Shown: positions 1 to 10,835 of the stretch, one piece after another | Layout of the letters: each line of letters opens with the position of its first letter | Position numbering within the stretch: position 1 is the first letter of the stretch | The notes under the pieces: generated by a model | What the model saw: only the letters and a program-made list of their open reading frames with translations | Told to the model about the DNA's origin: nothing | The model's database searches: none | Program-made: the position numbers and the translations under genes | Assembly: GCF_004341105.1 (NCBI RefSeq) | Contig: NZ_SLZK01000001.1 | Location: 806,001 to 870,000 of the forward strand | Direction: 5' to 3' | Length of the DNA: 64,000 nucleotides | From: Rhizobium sp. BK418 | GTDB lineage: Bacteria > Pseudomonadota > Alphaproteobacteria > Rhizobiales > Rhizobiaceae

Positions 1-1
1 G

Positions 2-298
2 GCTGGCGAAGCCACGCAATTCTTCGCCGGTTTCACCTGGACGGTCGACCTCAGCGACAAGATCTTCGCGGAGGCCGGTTTCGGCGGCGTCATCCATACC
101 GGTGACATCGATGGCAATGACGATGGGCCGGATCTCGGCTGTCGTGTGCTGTTTCACGAATATCTCGGCGCCGGCTATCGCTTCACCAGCAACTGGAATG
201 TTATGGCGCAGCTCGCCCATTCCTCGAACGCCAACCTCTGTGACGGTCCGAACGACGGCATGACTCGCGCCGGACTGATGGTCGGCTACAAATTCTGA
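2..298 (+). CDS. PagL-like lipid A deacylase / acyloxyacyl hydrolase family, C-terminal part (partial)
   Basis: The 5' end lies outside the window; the last 98 residues and a TGA stop are visible. The segment has alternating hydrophobic/polar beta-strand character and ends in the aromatic F typical of outer-membrane beta-barrels (ending VGYKF). It carries an H-S-S-N-A motif (AQLAHSSNAN), matching the His/Ser catalytic pair of PagL-type lipid A 3-O-deacylases, which remove a 3-linked acyl chain from lipid A in the outer membrane. Family assignment rests on that motif plus barrel-like strands. The signal peptide cannot be checked because the start is missing. No gene overlaps its 3' end. Confidence 0.6.
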   Translation, partial: AGEATQFFAGFTWTVDLSDKIFAEAGFGGVIHTGDIDGNDDGPDLGCRVLFHEYLGAGYRFTSNWNVMAQLAHSSNANLCDGPNDGMTRAGLMVGYKF

Positions 299-396
299 AG
301 GCTGCGCCCTGCAAATTGCCAGTACGGAACTCGCGGTGCCTGCCCTCTGTTGACGGCAGGCATTTTCCTGTCGCGCATAGTTCCTACATAGGCTAA

Positions 397-2772
<2,376 letters not shown>

Positions 2773-2791
2773 TGCGCAAGGAGTAACGATC

Positions 2792-3025
2792 ATGGCCATG
2801 AAACCCGGCGATATCGAAGATATGATCAAGGCCGGTATTCCCGGTGCCAAGGTAACGATCCGCGATCTGGCCGGCGATGGCGACCATTACGCCGCAGAAG
2901 TCGTGGCGGAAGCCTTCCGCGGCAAGAGCCGCGTGCAGCAGCACCAGATGGTCTATGAGGCGCTGAAGGGCAATATGGGCGGCATTCTGCATGCGCTTGC
3001 TCTGCAGACCTCGGCGCCGGATTGA
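2792..3025 (+). CDS. BolA/IbaG family protein
   Basis: A 77-residue protein with the BolA fold signature: a N-terminal helix (IEDMIKAGIPGAKVTIRDL), a GDGDHYAAEVV strand, and the C-terminal QHQMVYEALKG segment. BolA proteins partner with monothiol CGFS glutaredoxins through a shared 2Fe-2S cluster and act in iron-sulfur trafficking or iron sensing. A clear AAGGAG ribosome-binding site precedes the ATG at 2792; a second ATG lies two codons in. It sits 19 bp after purL, so it is probably cotranscribed, with grxD 2.7 kb downstream. The short length and the lack of an extended C-terminus suggest the IbaG/YrbA-like subtype. Confidence 0.9.
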   Translation: MAMKPGDIEDMIKAGIPGAKVTIRDLAGDGDHYAAEVVAEAFRGKSRVQQHQMVYEALKGNMGGILHALALQTSAPD

Positions 3026-3068
3026 GCCGACATCCTGGCTTCGGCCGATCGAAGATCGGAAATGAACC

Positions 3069-3101
3069 GACCCGGCAGGAAATCCCGCCGGGTCTTTATT
3101 T
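3069..3101. terminator. Intrinsic terminator between purL-bolA and the convergent hydrolase gene
   Basis: GACCCGGC...GCCGGGTC stem followed by TTTATTTT. It lies 43 bp after the bolA stop. The stop codon of the convergent gene (3096) falls inside its T tract, so the same hairpin probably serves the + strand operon only. Confidence 0.8.
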
Positions 3102-4307
3102 TGGAGCGGAAGCGATTGGTACGAAATGGTCGGCGCCCCTCGCCTCTTTGTCCTCGTGCTCCCGGGCTGGCAGTTTGCTCACATCGGGATAGGCAAAGAC
3201 CGAGGCCGGCATGGGTCCAGCCGTCAGCAGCGTGAAATCGAAGGAGGATTTCATGTCCGGCCCCAGCACATATTGGCGATGCACACGCAACTGATCGGCA
3301 CGGATCTTCTTGTAGTGCTCCGGTGTCAGCATCTGCCGCACGCGGATATGGATCATGCTGGCCTGCGGCGCATCCGGATGGCCGGAAACACTGACGACCG
3401 GCACCTTGTAGAAGTTGATCGAGTCCGTCAGGCACTGTACGTCCAGCCAGAAAATATTCGGGCAACGTGCAATCAGGCCGACGCGCGAGCGCAGCAGCGT
3501 CGCCGATGACATCAGCGCGCATTGCAGGATGGCGCAGCCAAGCGTCGCAAACACCACGCGCTTGCTCTTGAAGACATCAGGTTCCCGTTCCAGCAGAATG
3601 CCGACGACATGGGCTGCGACGCTGGATCCCATGCTGTGCGAGGAGATGACATATTCATCGGCCTCCTCGTTGAGCGCCTCGCGCATCGACGTCGCGCATT
3701 GCTCGAGCCAGTCGTTGAAGTCTGTCCTGTCCATGCGCGCCAGCGCCACCGCCATGTCCCAGTCGGCGAAAAGATGCAGGGTATGGAAACGTTCCGAAAA
3801 CGGCAGGAAGCCGAAGGTGAAGAAGATCGCCGCCAGCGGCGCACTCCAGCCGAAATGCCAGCCGGAAAGTCCGAGCCAGTAGGGCAGCGTCAGGATCTGC
3901 AGCGTGATGAGGATCGCAAATGCCGTCAGCAGGAAGGGAAAGATAAAGAACAGGCCGAAACGCCAGGCGTGGCGGAAATAGCCGGCCATGCCACCTTCCC
4001 GCACCACCTGCAAGAAGCTTAGAAAGCCTGCCGCGATGCGGCTCGCCGTATTGCCCATGCGCAACTGCTGCACCAGTTCGTTATGATCGAACACATGCAC
4101 GCGCGTCCGCGTCTGCCAGCCATCGGCGCCAGTGCCGACATCGAAGGAAACATAGTGCCCTTCGCCTGCTGCACCTGTTTCGACATCATAGCCCCAGACG
4201 GATGCACTCTGCCGGGCGGTACGCTCATACCGCGCCCGATGCGCTGCACCATCAAGCGGCTCGAAGCCGGGGAAATGCAGCACAACCCGCTTATTGACGA
4301 GTTTCAT
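3096..4307 (-). CDS. Membrane-associated alpha/beta-hydrolase-like protein, unknown substrate
   Basis: A 403-residue protein. Two hydrophobic segments (about residues 118-140 and 150-170) probably form a membrane hairpin. The C-terminal half contains SHSMGS, an alpha/beta-hydrolase nucleophile elbow (S225) after a predicted strand (DEYVIS), which fits a serine esterase or lipase fold. The N-terminal part (VVLHFPGFEPLDG) resembles a hydrolase first strand. I do not recognise a named family. The ATG at 4307 is preceded by AAAGAAGAAA. It is a single gene, convergent with bolA, and its stop lies within the shared terminator. A serine-hydrolase function is inferred from one motif. Confidence 0.75.
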   Translation of the reverse strand: MKLVNKRVVLHFPGFEPLDGAAHRARYERTARQSASVWGYDVETGAAGEGHYVSFDVGTGADGWQTRTRVHVFDHNELVQQLRMGNTASRIAAGFLSFLQVVREGGMAGYFRHAWRFGLFFIFPFLLTAFAILITLQILTLPYWLGLSGWHFGWSAPLAAIFFTFGFLPFSERFHTLHLFADWDMAVALARMDRTDFNDWLEQCATSMREALNEEADEYVISSHSMGSSVAAHVVGILLEREPDVFKSKRVVFATLGCAILQCALMSSATLLRSRVGLIARCPNIFWLDVQCLTDSINFYKVPVVSVSGHPDAPQASMIHIRVRQMLTPEHYKKIRADQLRVHRQYVLGPDMKSSFDFTLLTAGPMPASVFAYPDVSKLPAREHEDKEARGADHFVPIASAPK

Positions 4308-4742
4308 AGTCTTTTTCTTCTTTCCGGCGGGTTGGGAGCGCCGCTACCTGATGACGGGTTCGCCTGAAAATACGGCGAAAAACCGGATAAAATCTTCGAG
4401 CCGCCTTGCTAATCGAACTCCTCCGGAATTCAATAGGGAACGGTTCGTTTCGATGGGATTGAGGGGATTTTGCAGCCGAACTCGTGCATGAACAGGTGTC
4501 CGACCTCGTCGGCCGCGTGCTGACGGATTTCCTGAAGAGGACGTTCGGCAGGACGACGATGCCAGGATGCCCCACGCGCTTTCGCTGATGCCGATCTCTC
4601 CGCTTTCCCCAATGTCACACACTGGCTTGCAACGCTGAGGGAGTGTCGCGGCTCAAGCCTTATAGTCAATTCGAACGGGCTGCCTCCGTAAGGTTCAGCC
4701 CGGGCGTCGCCTGATCTGTATTCTACCGGGGGGTCTCAAGAA
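4308..4742. other. 435-bp intergenic region, no supported gene
   Basis: This lies between the divergent hydrolase gene and the cytochrome c gene. Several 60-95 codon reading frames exist on both strands, but none has a ribosome-binding site, recognisable motif or consistent codon bias. Short stretches read protein-like in different frames (around 4470-4560), so it may hold a decayed small gene. It must also contain the promoters of both flanking genes. Confidence 0.5.
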
Positions 4743-5564
4743 ATGGTTCGCATTCTGAAAATCATTCTCGCAACGCTGGTCGTGCTCTGTCTTGTCTCGG
4801 TCGGCGCGATTTATGCGCTGTCCGAGAGGCGGCTTGCCAAGACATATGATCAAGCGTCCACCGATTTTGCCGTGAAGACGGTGCTGTCGCCTGATGAGGC
4901 GGAACGGCGCGCCCGCACCTTCATGTGCGGCGGCTGTCATCATGATGCCGGCAACGTCCTTCTGGATGATCCGGCCCTTGGCCGCATCGTCGCGCCGAAC
5001 CTGACGCGCGTGGTTCCCGGCTATACCGATGCAGAACTGGTGCGCCTCGTCCGCCATGGCATAAAGCGGGACGGGACCGGCGTCGTAATCATGCCCGCCA
5101 GCAATCTCTCGAACATCTCGGACGAGGATATGGCCGGCATCATTGCCTGGCTGCGCAGCCTGAAGCCGCTTCCGGATGCCGTGCAGGGCGGTACGAGCTG
5201 GGGTCCGGTCGGCCGGATCGGTCTGGCTCTCGACCAGATTCCCTTCGAGGCCGACGACGTCGCGCCGACTTTCAAGCCGGTTGCCGCCCGACCAGCCGAT
5301 ATCGGCGAATATATGTGGAAGACGGACTGCAGCCACTGCCACAATCTCGATACCGAAAAGCAGTCGCCGGCATTCAAGGCCCCTGCCCTTCGGCCGCTGG
5401 CGCAATCCTACCCGCCCGAGCAATTCAAGGCGCTGCTGCGCACCGGCAAGGGCATGGGCGGACGCGATCTCGGCGTCATGACCGAAGTCTCCCAATGGGA
5501 TTTCAGCCACTTCACCGATGCCGAGATCGAACAGATCCAGGCCTACCTCGCCAAGCAGCCGTAA
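4743..5564 (+). CDS. Membrane-anchored diheme cytochrome c
   Basis: 273 residues with an N-terminal hydrophobic anchor (about residues 4-26) and two heme c attachment motifs, C62-G-G-C65-H66 and C196-S-H-C199-H200. Each is followed by a Met candidate for the sixth ligand (VVIMPASNLSNIS; GMGGRDLGVM). This two-domain class I cytochrome c layout is found in electron-donor subunits of periplasmic dehydrogenases and in stand-alone periplasmic carriers. No dehydrogenase subunit is adjacent, so its redox partner is unknown. The ATG at 4743 follows a G-rich run (ggggggtctcaagaa). It is predicted to be periplasmic, tethered to the inner membrane. Confidence 0.85.
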   Translation: MVRILKIILATLVVLCLVSVGAIYALSERRLAKTYDQASTDFAVKTVLSPDEAERRARTFMCGGCHHDAGNVLLDDPALGRIVAPNLTRVVPGYTDAELVRLVRHGIKRDGTGVVIMPASNLSNISDEDMAGIIAWLRSLKPLPDAVQGGTSWGPVGRIGLALDQIPFEADDVAPTFKPVAARPADIGEYMWKTDCSHCHNLDTEKQSPAFKAPALRPLAQSYPPEQFKALLRTGKGMGGRDLGVMTEVSQWDFSHFTDAEIEQIQAYLAKQP

Positions 5565-5620
5565 CGCTTGGGCAACAATCCGAGTCACAGAGTGTCGCGG
5601 ATTGGTCTTTTTTTGGTTTT

Positions 5621-5690
5621 GGCGGGTGGAATTCCCGCCCCCACATGCTATCTAAGAAAAACGATTGAAACGGCGGGCCTTTAACCCGCC
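5621..5690 (+). promoter_or_regulatory. Two-hairpin leader upstream of grxD
   Basis: Two short hairpins share the same stem, GGCGGG...CCCGCC: one at 5621-5639 (loop of 7) and one at 5672-5690 (loop CCTTTAA). The second ends about 5 bp before the GAAAGG ribosome-binding site. Because the arms are identical, the left arm of the first could pair with the right arm of the second, giving alternative folds. Function is inferred; no known riboswitch is recognised. Confidence 0.45.
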
Positions 5691-5710
5691 TGTTGAAAGG
5701 ATTAGGTCCC

Positions 5711-6046
5711 ATGAGCGGCATCAACGAATTCATCGACAACGAAGTCAAGAGCAACGACGTCGTCCTCTTCATGAAGGGCACGCCGCAGTTTCCGCAGTGC
5801 GGTTTCTCCGGCCAGGTCGTGCAGATCCTCGATTATCTCGGCGTCGACTACAAGGGTATCAACGTGCTCGCCGATTCGGAAATCCGCCAGGGCATCAAGG
5901 ATTATTCCAACTGGCCGACCATCCCTCAGCTCTACGTTAAGGGCGAGTTCATCGGCGGCTGCGACATCGTCCGGGAAATGTTCCAGGCCGGTGAGCTGCA
6001 GCAGCATCTCCAGGAAAACGGCGTCACGGTTAAGGGCGCCGCCTGA
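5711..6046 (+). CDS. grxD: Monothiol CGFS glutaredoxin (Grx4/GrxD type)
   Basis: A 111-residue protein with the invariant C30-G-F-S33 active site (FPQCGFSGQ), the WPTIPQLY cis-proline segment and the GGCDI motif that binds glutathione. These define class II monothiol glutaredoxins, which assemble and pass on 2Fe-2S clusters in the cytosol, commonly with BolA proteins. The ATG at 5711 follows GAAAGG. The nearby bolA-family gene is the likely physical partner. Preceded by a paired-hairpin leader. Confidence 0.96.
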   Translation: MSGINEFIDNEVKSNDVVLFMKGTPQFPQCGFSGQVVQILDYLGVDYKGINVLADSEIRQGIKDYSNWPTIPQLYVKGEFIGGCDIVREMFQAGELQQHLQENGVTVKGAA

Positions 6047-6141
6047 TCGGTCACCGGGCGTCCGTCCGGTTTCCACATCTATATCTTGAGTTCGAGGCGC
6101 TGCACCAAGCAGCGCCTTGACCTGTTTATGGGATTTTCATT

Positions 6142-7431
6142 GTGACACATTCATCACAAGCCATGTCCGCGGGCCGCTTGCCCATGGGCAAGCTGGAATT
6201 TATCGCGCTTGCGGCTTTCCTGATGGCCGTGAACTCGCTGGCAATCGATATCATGCTGCCTGCCCTGCAGCAGATCGGCGCCAGCCTTGGTGTCGAAAAC
6301 GAAAATCATCGCCAATATGTCGTTTCCGCTTATCTCTTCGGCTTCGGTCTCGCCCAGCTTTTCTACGGGCCGCTTTCCGATCGGTTCGGCCGCCGTATTC
6401 CGCTGCTGATCGGCCTCGGCGTTTACGTTGTTGCCGCCTTCGGCATCGCTGTCGTCCCGACCTTCGCGGGGCTTCTGGCACTGCGCTTCATCCAGGGTCT
6501 CGGTTCGGCCGCCACCCGCGTCATTACTATTTCCATCGTCCGCGATGTCTACGGCGGAAGACAGATGGCCGAAGTCATGTCGCTCATCATGATGGTCTTC
6601 ATGGTCGTGCCGGTCATTGCGCCGGGCAGCGGCCAGATCATCATGCTCGTCAGCACCTGGCACATGATCTTCGTCTTCATCGGCACCATGGCGACGGCCG
6701 TCGGCATCTGGATGTATCTGCGCCTGCCGGAAACGCTGGATCCTGCCAATGTCCGTCCGTTCACAGTCCGCTCGGTGGCGCAGGGCTTTGCGATCTTCTT
6801 TTCCAACCGCATCGCACTCTGTTACACCGTTGCCAGCACGATCCTCTTCGGCGCGCTGTTCGGCTTCATCAACTCCGCCCAACAGGTCTATGTCGGCATC
6901 TACGGGCTCGGTGTCTATATGCCCGTCGCCTTTGCCGGTGTGGCGCTGTTCATGGCCTTTTCGTCCTTCATCAATTCGCAACTGGTCGGCCGCTTCGGCA
7001 TGCGCCGCCTGTCGCACGCATCAGTCCTTGGTTTCTGCGCATTGAGCTTCATCTGGTTGGTGGTGCAGATATCAGGGCCGCAGCCGATGCCCTTCGTGAT
7101 CTTCATTGTGTTCTTCGCGCTGGTCATGTTCCAGTTCGGCTGGATCGGCTCCAACTTCAACTCGCTCGCCATGGAGCCGCTCGGTCACCTTGCCGGCACC
7201 GCCTCCTCGGTGATCGGCTTCATGAGCACGATCGGCGGCGCCTTGATCGGAGCTCTGATCGGACAGGCCTTTGACGGCACGGCGACGCCGATGATCGCGG
7301 GCTATTTCGTCGTCTCGCTGATCGGCATCGTCTTCGTGCTGATCGCCGAGAAAGGTCGGCTGTTCAGGGCGCAGCACGCGCCGCTCTCGCACGACGATTC
7401 GATTTCAAGCTTCGCCGATGTCGGGCACTGA
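6142..7431 (+). CDS. MFS multidrug efflux transporter, Bcr/CflA-like (paralogue 1)
   Basis: 429 residues with about 12 transmembrane segments. It shows the MFS motif A in loop 2-3 (GPLSDRFGRRIPLLIG) and the drug-H+ antiporter motif C region in TM5 (VVPVIAPGSGQ). This matches the 12-TM DHA1 family that includes Bcr and CflA. The frame opens with GTG at 6142; an ATG seven codons in (6163, MSAGRLPMGK) is an alternative, and neither has a strong ribosome-binding site. A second, clearly homologous transporter follows 132 bp downstream in the same orientation. The substrate cannot be predicted. Confidence 0.88.
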   Translation: MTHSSQAMSAGRLPMGKLEFIALAAFLMAVNSLAIDIMLPALQQIGASLGVENENHRQYVVSAYLFGFGLAQLFYGPLSDRFGRRIPLLIGLGVYVVAAFGIAVVPTFAGLLALRFIQGLGSAATRVITISIVRDVYGGRQMAEVMSLIMMVFMVVPVIAPGSGQIIMLVSTWHMIFVFIGTMATAVGIWMYLRLPETLDPANVRPFTVRSVAQGFAIFFSNRIALCYTVASTILFGALFGFINSAQQVYVGIYGLGVYMPVAFAGVALFMAFSSFINSQLVGRFGMRRLSHASVLGFCALSFIWLVVQISGPQPMPFVIFIVFFALVMFQFGWIGSNFNSLAMEPLGHLAGTASSVIGFMSTIGGALIGALIGQAFDGTATPMIAGYFVVSLIGIVFVLIAEKGRLFRAQHAPLSHDDSISSFADVGH

Positions 7432-7563
7432 TACCGGGCGCCGATATCTGGACTGAAGCCTACAGACACATCAGGCGGCGGCGCATCTTGGTAGGGGCTC
7501 GCCGCCCTCCCGCACAATATTCGGCCGGTTTCCGGCCGCTCTTCCGTCATTCAGGGGGTTCGA

Positions 7564-8844
7564 ATGACTCTGACACACAAACCGCACACGGAAAACCAGG
7601 GCTCGGCCCGTATCGGCATGGGCTTCGTCGAATTCGTTGTCACCATCGCCATCATGACGGCCAGCATCGCCATGGCAATCGACAGCATGCTACCGGCGCT
7701 GCCCAATATCGGCCATTCGCTTGGTGTGACCAGCAACAATGACGCGCAGCTCGTCATCGGCGTCTTCTTCTTGGGCTTCGGCGCCTCGCAGATCATCTTC
7801 GGCAGCCTCTCGGATGCTTTCGGCCGCCGCAACATTCTGCTCGGCGGCCTGGTTTGCTATATGATCGGTATGTTTGCGGCCGCCGCCACTGGCAGCTTTG
7901 AAATGCTGCTGATCATGCGCTTCGTTCAGGGCATCGGCGGTGCGGCTGTCCGCATCACCACCATGTCGATCGTGCGCGACTGCTTTGGCGGCCGCGAGAT
8001 GGCCCGCGTCATGTCCTATGTCATGATTGTCTTCATGATCGTGCCGATCGTCGCCCCCTCTGTCGGCCAGCTCATCATCACCTATGCCCATTGGAACTGG
8101 ATCTTCATCCTGCTCGGCATCGTCGCCACGATTCTCTTCGTCTGGGCGCTACTGCGCCTGAAGGAATCCCTGCCGCCGGAAGAGCGCATTCCCTTGTCGG
8201 TCGCTGCTGTTGCCGACGGTTTCAAGACGGTTCTCACCAACCGCATCACCTGCGGCTACATGATCGGGCTGACCATGTTCACCGGGGTCATCAGCGCCTA
8301 TGTGATCTCGGTGCAGCAGGTCTTCGGTGAAGTCTATGGTCTTGGCGACTGGCTGCCGATCGCCTTTGCGGCAACGGCCGGCGGCATTGCCGTCGCCAAT
8401 TTCGCCAATGGCATGCTAGTGCGCACCTTCGGCATGCGCCGCATCTCGCATGCCGCCATGCTGCTGTTCACCATCATTTCGGCGCTGGGCTTTGTCGTCG
8501 CACTCGGCGGCACGCCAGCGTTCGCTTTCTCCTATGCGCTCTTCTCGATCCTCCTGATGATGTTTGCCGTGATCGCCACCAATTTCACCGCGATCAGCCT
8601 GGAGCCGATGGGCAACCTCGCTGGTACGGCAACGGCAATCACCGGTTTCGTCTCGACGACGTTCGGCGCCATTCTCGGCGGCGGTGTGGGCCAGCTCTTC
8701 AATGGCACGGTCCAGCCCCTTTTCGGTGGCTTTGCGCTCTTTGGTGCCATCACTGTCGTCGTGGTCCTCTGGGCGGAAAAAGGCAAGCTTTTCACCCATC
8801 CCGGTGACAGCCCACAGATCGACCCTGGCGCCGTTCACATGTAA
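7564..8844 (+). CDS. MFS multidrug efflux transporter, Bcr/CflA-like (paralogue 2)
   Basis: 426 residues, 12 predicted membrane segments. Motif A-like [16 protein letters not shown] and the TM5 segment [12 protein letters not shown] align with the preceding transporter, as do GMRRISHA and the [10 protein letters not shown] region near the C-terminus (EPLGHLAGTA in paralogue 1). The two genes therefore look like a tandem duplication that has since diverged. The ATG at 7564 has a good AGGGGG site 7 bases upstream. It is likely a proton-driven exporter in the inner membrane; substrate unknown. Confidence 0.9.
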   Translation: MTLTHKPHTENQGSARIGMGFVEFVVTIAIMTASIAMAIDSMLPALPNIGHSLGVTSNNDAQLVIGVFFLGFGASQIIFGSLSDAFGRRNILLGGLVCYMIGMFAAAATGSFEMLLIMRFVQGIGGAAVRITTMSIVRDCFGGREMARVMSYVMIVFMIVPIVAPSVGQLIITYAHWNWIFILLGIVATILFVWALLRLKESLPPEERIPLSVAAVADGFKTVLTNRITCGYMIGLTMFTGVISAYVISVQQVFGEVYGLGDWLPIAFAATAGGIAVANFANGMLVRTFGMRRISHAAMLLFTIISALGFVVALGGTPAFAFSYALFSILLMMFAVIATNFTAISLEPMGNLAGTATAITGFVSTTFGAILGGGVGQLFNGTVQPLFGGFALFGAITVVVVLWAEKGKLFTHPGDSPQIDPGAVHM

Positions 8845-8857
8845 TGCTGCAGCAGAC

Positions 8858-8916
8858 CTAAAGCGTGCAGCGATCTTTCGCAAAACCGCTGCGCACTCTT
8901 GCGCGACATGTTTAGA
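8858..8916. repeat. Palindromic intergenic element, copy 2
   Basis: Begins with TAAAGCGTGC and ends with GCGCGACATGTTTA, and contains 'caaaaccgctgcgcac', the same core as the element before purL and the one near 44.8 kb. It lies between the second MFS gene and hisC, ending about 14 bp before the hisC start, so it is in the hisC leader. Confidence 0.65.
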
Positions 8917-8929
8917 CTGGAAGTTTGCC

Positions 8930-9988
8930 ATGAGCCGTTTCTGGAGCCCCGTTGTCCATGTGCTGACGCCCTATGTGGCGGGCGAACAGCCCATTATCGA
9001 TGGGCTCGTCAAGCTGAACACCAATGAGAACCCCTACGGTCCATCGCCGCGCGCGCTCGCGGCGATCTCGGAAGCGGTCAACGACACGCTGCGGCTCTAT
9101 CCTGAGCCGACGGGCCTGAAGCTGCGCAAGGCGATCGCCTCCACCCACGATCTCGATCCGGGCGAAGTCTTCGTCGGCAACGGTTCGGACGAGGTTCTGG
9201 CGCACACCTTCCAGGCACTCTTGAAGCACGAGATGCCTCTGCTCTATCCCGACATCACCTACAGCTTCTATCCAACCTATTGCGGCCTCTACGGCATCGA
9301 TTTCCGTGAGGTCCCGCTGGACGAGAAGATGCAGGTGCGCATAGAGGATTACCGGCAGCCCTGCGGCGCCATAATCCTACCCAACCCGAACGCGCCGACA
9401 GGTACGGCGCTACCGCTTGCAGCGATCGAGGCACTGATCGCGGAACATCCGGATCAGGTTGTCGTCATCGATGAAGCCTATGTGGATTTCGGCGGTGAGA
9501 GCGCCATTCCGCTGGTCAGGAGATATCCGAACCTGCTGGTCATCCAGACTTTCTCGAAATCGCGCGGCCTCGCCGGCTTGCGCGTCGGTTTCGCCGTCGG
9601 CCAGCGGCCGCTGATCGATGCGCTTGAAAGGGTCAAGGACAGCTTCAATTCCTATCCGCTGGACAGGCTGACCCAGGCTGGCGCCGTGGCTGCCTGGGAG
9701 GATTGGGACTGGTTCGGGAAACATTGCGACCTGATCGTTGCAAGCCGCGAGCGCCTGATTGTCGAGCTTAATGAGCTCGGCTTCGAGGTCCTGCCCTCCT
9801 CTGCCAATTTCGTCTTCGCCCGTCATCCCGAACGGGGCGGTGCGGAACTGACTGCGGAGCTGCGCAAGAAGGCTGTCCTCGTCAGGCATTTCCGCAAGGA
9901 ACGCATCCAGGATTTCCTGCGCATCACCATCGGCACCGATGCCGAATGTGACAAGCTTCTGGACGCGCTGAAGCAGATTCTCGCCTGA
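8930..9988 (+). CDS. hisC: Histidinol-phosphate aminotransferase
   Basis: A 352-residue class I/II PLP aminotransferase. HisC-type features include the [14 protein letters not shown]-terminal substrate loop, the [10 protein letters not shown] segment, DEAYVDF (the Asp that contacts PLP) and [15 protein letters not shown] with the Schiff-base lysine K210. It interconverts imidazole-acetol phosphate and histidinol phosphate in histidine synthesis; related enzymes also act on aromatic amino acids. The ATG at 8930 begins the conserved N-terminus. A long upstream extension of the frame overlaps the MFS gene and was rejected. The convergent monophosphatase gene ends only 4 bp away. Rhizobia usually carry more than one hisC-like gene, so the in vivo role is not certain. 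Confidence 0.9.
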   Translation: MSRFWSPVVHVLTPYVAGEQPIIDGLVKLNTNENPYGPSPRALAAISEAVNDTLRLYPEPTGLKLRKAIASTHDLDPGEVFVGNGSDEVLAHTFQALLKHEMPLLYPDITYSFYPTYCGLYGIDFREVPLDEKMQVRIEDYRQPCGAIILPNPNAPTGTALPLAAIEALIAEHPDQVVVIDEAYVDFGGESAIPLVRRYPNLLVIQTFSKSRGLAGLRVGFAVGQRPLIDALERVKDSFNSYPLDRLTQAGAVAAWEDWDWFGKHCDLIVASRERLIVELNELGFEVLPSSANFVFARHPERGGAELTAELRKKAVLVRHFRKERIQDFLRITIGTDAECDKLLDALKQILA

Positions 9989-9992
9989 CGGC

Positions 9993-10817
9993 TCAGACTG
10001 TGACGACCTCGCGGCGCAGGATGTCCCAGCTCTCCTTATCAGGCGTGATCAGCAATCCGCCGGTAACATGATGCGGCAGATAGGCCGAGCCGTCGAAGCG
10101 GGCGGCATAACCGCCTGCTTCCTGAGAGATCAGCGTGCCGGCCAGATGATCCCAGGGCATCAGCTTGTTGTATATCAGGTAATGAACATGGCCGCCTGCA
10201 AAGGTGCGGTATTCGTGGGCCGCACAACGGTAGTTGGTGAGGAAGCGCACCTTGGCGAGATTGCCGAGGATTTCAGCGCGCTTTGCCTGCGGCAGGTAAC
10301 CGGTGGAGGCCATGCCGACCATCTGGTCGAGCGCGACAGGCTCGGCCACCCGCAGCCGCTGCGCTTCTCCATCAGGCCGGCGCAGCCAGGCGCCCCCGCC
10401 CTTTTCCGCCATGACCCAGTCGTCGCCCATCGGATCGTAGATGATGCCGGCAACGGTCTCGCCCTTTGAGACAACCGAGGCCATGACGCCGAAGGCCGGA
10501 ATACCCGAGGCGAAATTGAAGGTTCCATCGACGGGGTCGACGATAATGGCGAGATCCGCACCTGCGAGCTTGTCCAGCAGCGAGGCATCGGCGGCAACCG
10601 ATTCCTCGCCGATGAAGAGCGCATCCGGCCAGAGGCGCTGGGCCTCCGACTTCATCAAGCGTTCGGCCTGTTCGTCCGCCTCGGTCACGAGGTCGGTCGC
10701 TTCCGTCTTGGCGCGCACATCACTGCTGCCCAGCCGGCGAAAGCGGGGCAGGATTTCCGCTTTCGCTGCCTGCCGCATAAGATCGGCAAGCTTCATCGTC
10801 TCTATGGCAGTCGTCAT
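9993..10817 (-). CDS. Inositol monophosphatase family protein (paralogue A; possible histidinol phosphatase)
   Basis: 274 residues with the full set of IMPase metal-binding motifs: GEES around E71, D94-P-V-D97-G-T, and WDHLAGT near residue 222. These enzymes hydrolyse small phosphate monoesters (inositol phosphate, histidinol phosphate, PAP) with Mg2+. It is convergent with hisC, and in actinobacteria and alphaproteobacteria one IMPase-family branch supplies histidinol phosphatase (HisN), so that role is possible but inferred. Paralogue B lies directly upstream, 18 bp away in the same orientation; the pair are probably cotranscribed. Confidence 0.88.
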   Translation of the reverse strand: MTTAIETMKLADLMRQAAKAEILPRFRRLGSSDVRAKTEATDLVTEADEQAERLMKSEAQRLWPDALFIGEESVAADASLLDKLAGADLAIIVDPVDGTFNFASGIPAFGVMASVVSKGETVAGIIYDPMGDDWVMAEKGGGAWLRRPDGEAQRLRVAEPVALDQMVGMASTGYLPQAKRAEILGNLAKVRFLTNYRCAAHEYRTFAGGHVHYLIYNKLMPWDHLAGTLISQEAGGYAARFDGSAYLPHHVTGGLLITPDKESWDILRREVVTV

Positions 10818-10835
10818 GGCCTCGTTCCTTTCGGT

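Noticed and set aside
4695..5588. 297-codon minus-strand frame opposite the cytochrome c gene
   Set aside because: Fully antisense to a gene with two heme motifs; no recognisable domain.
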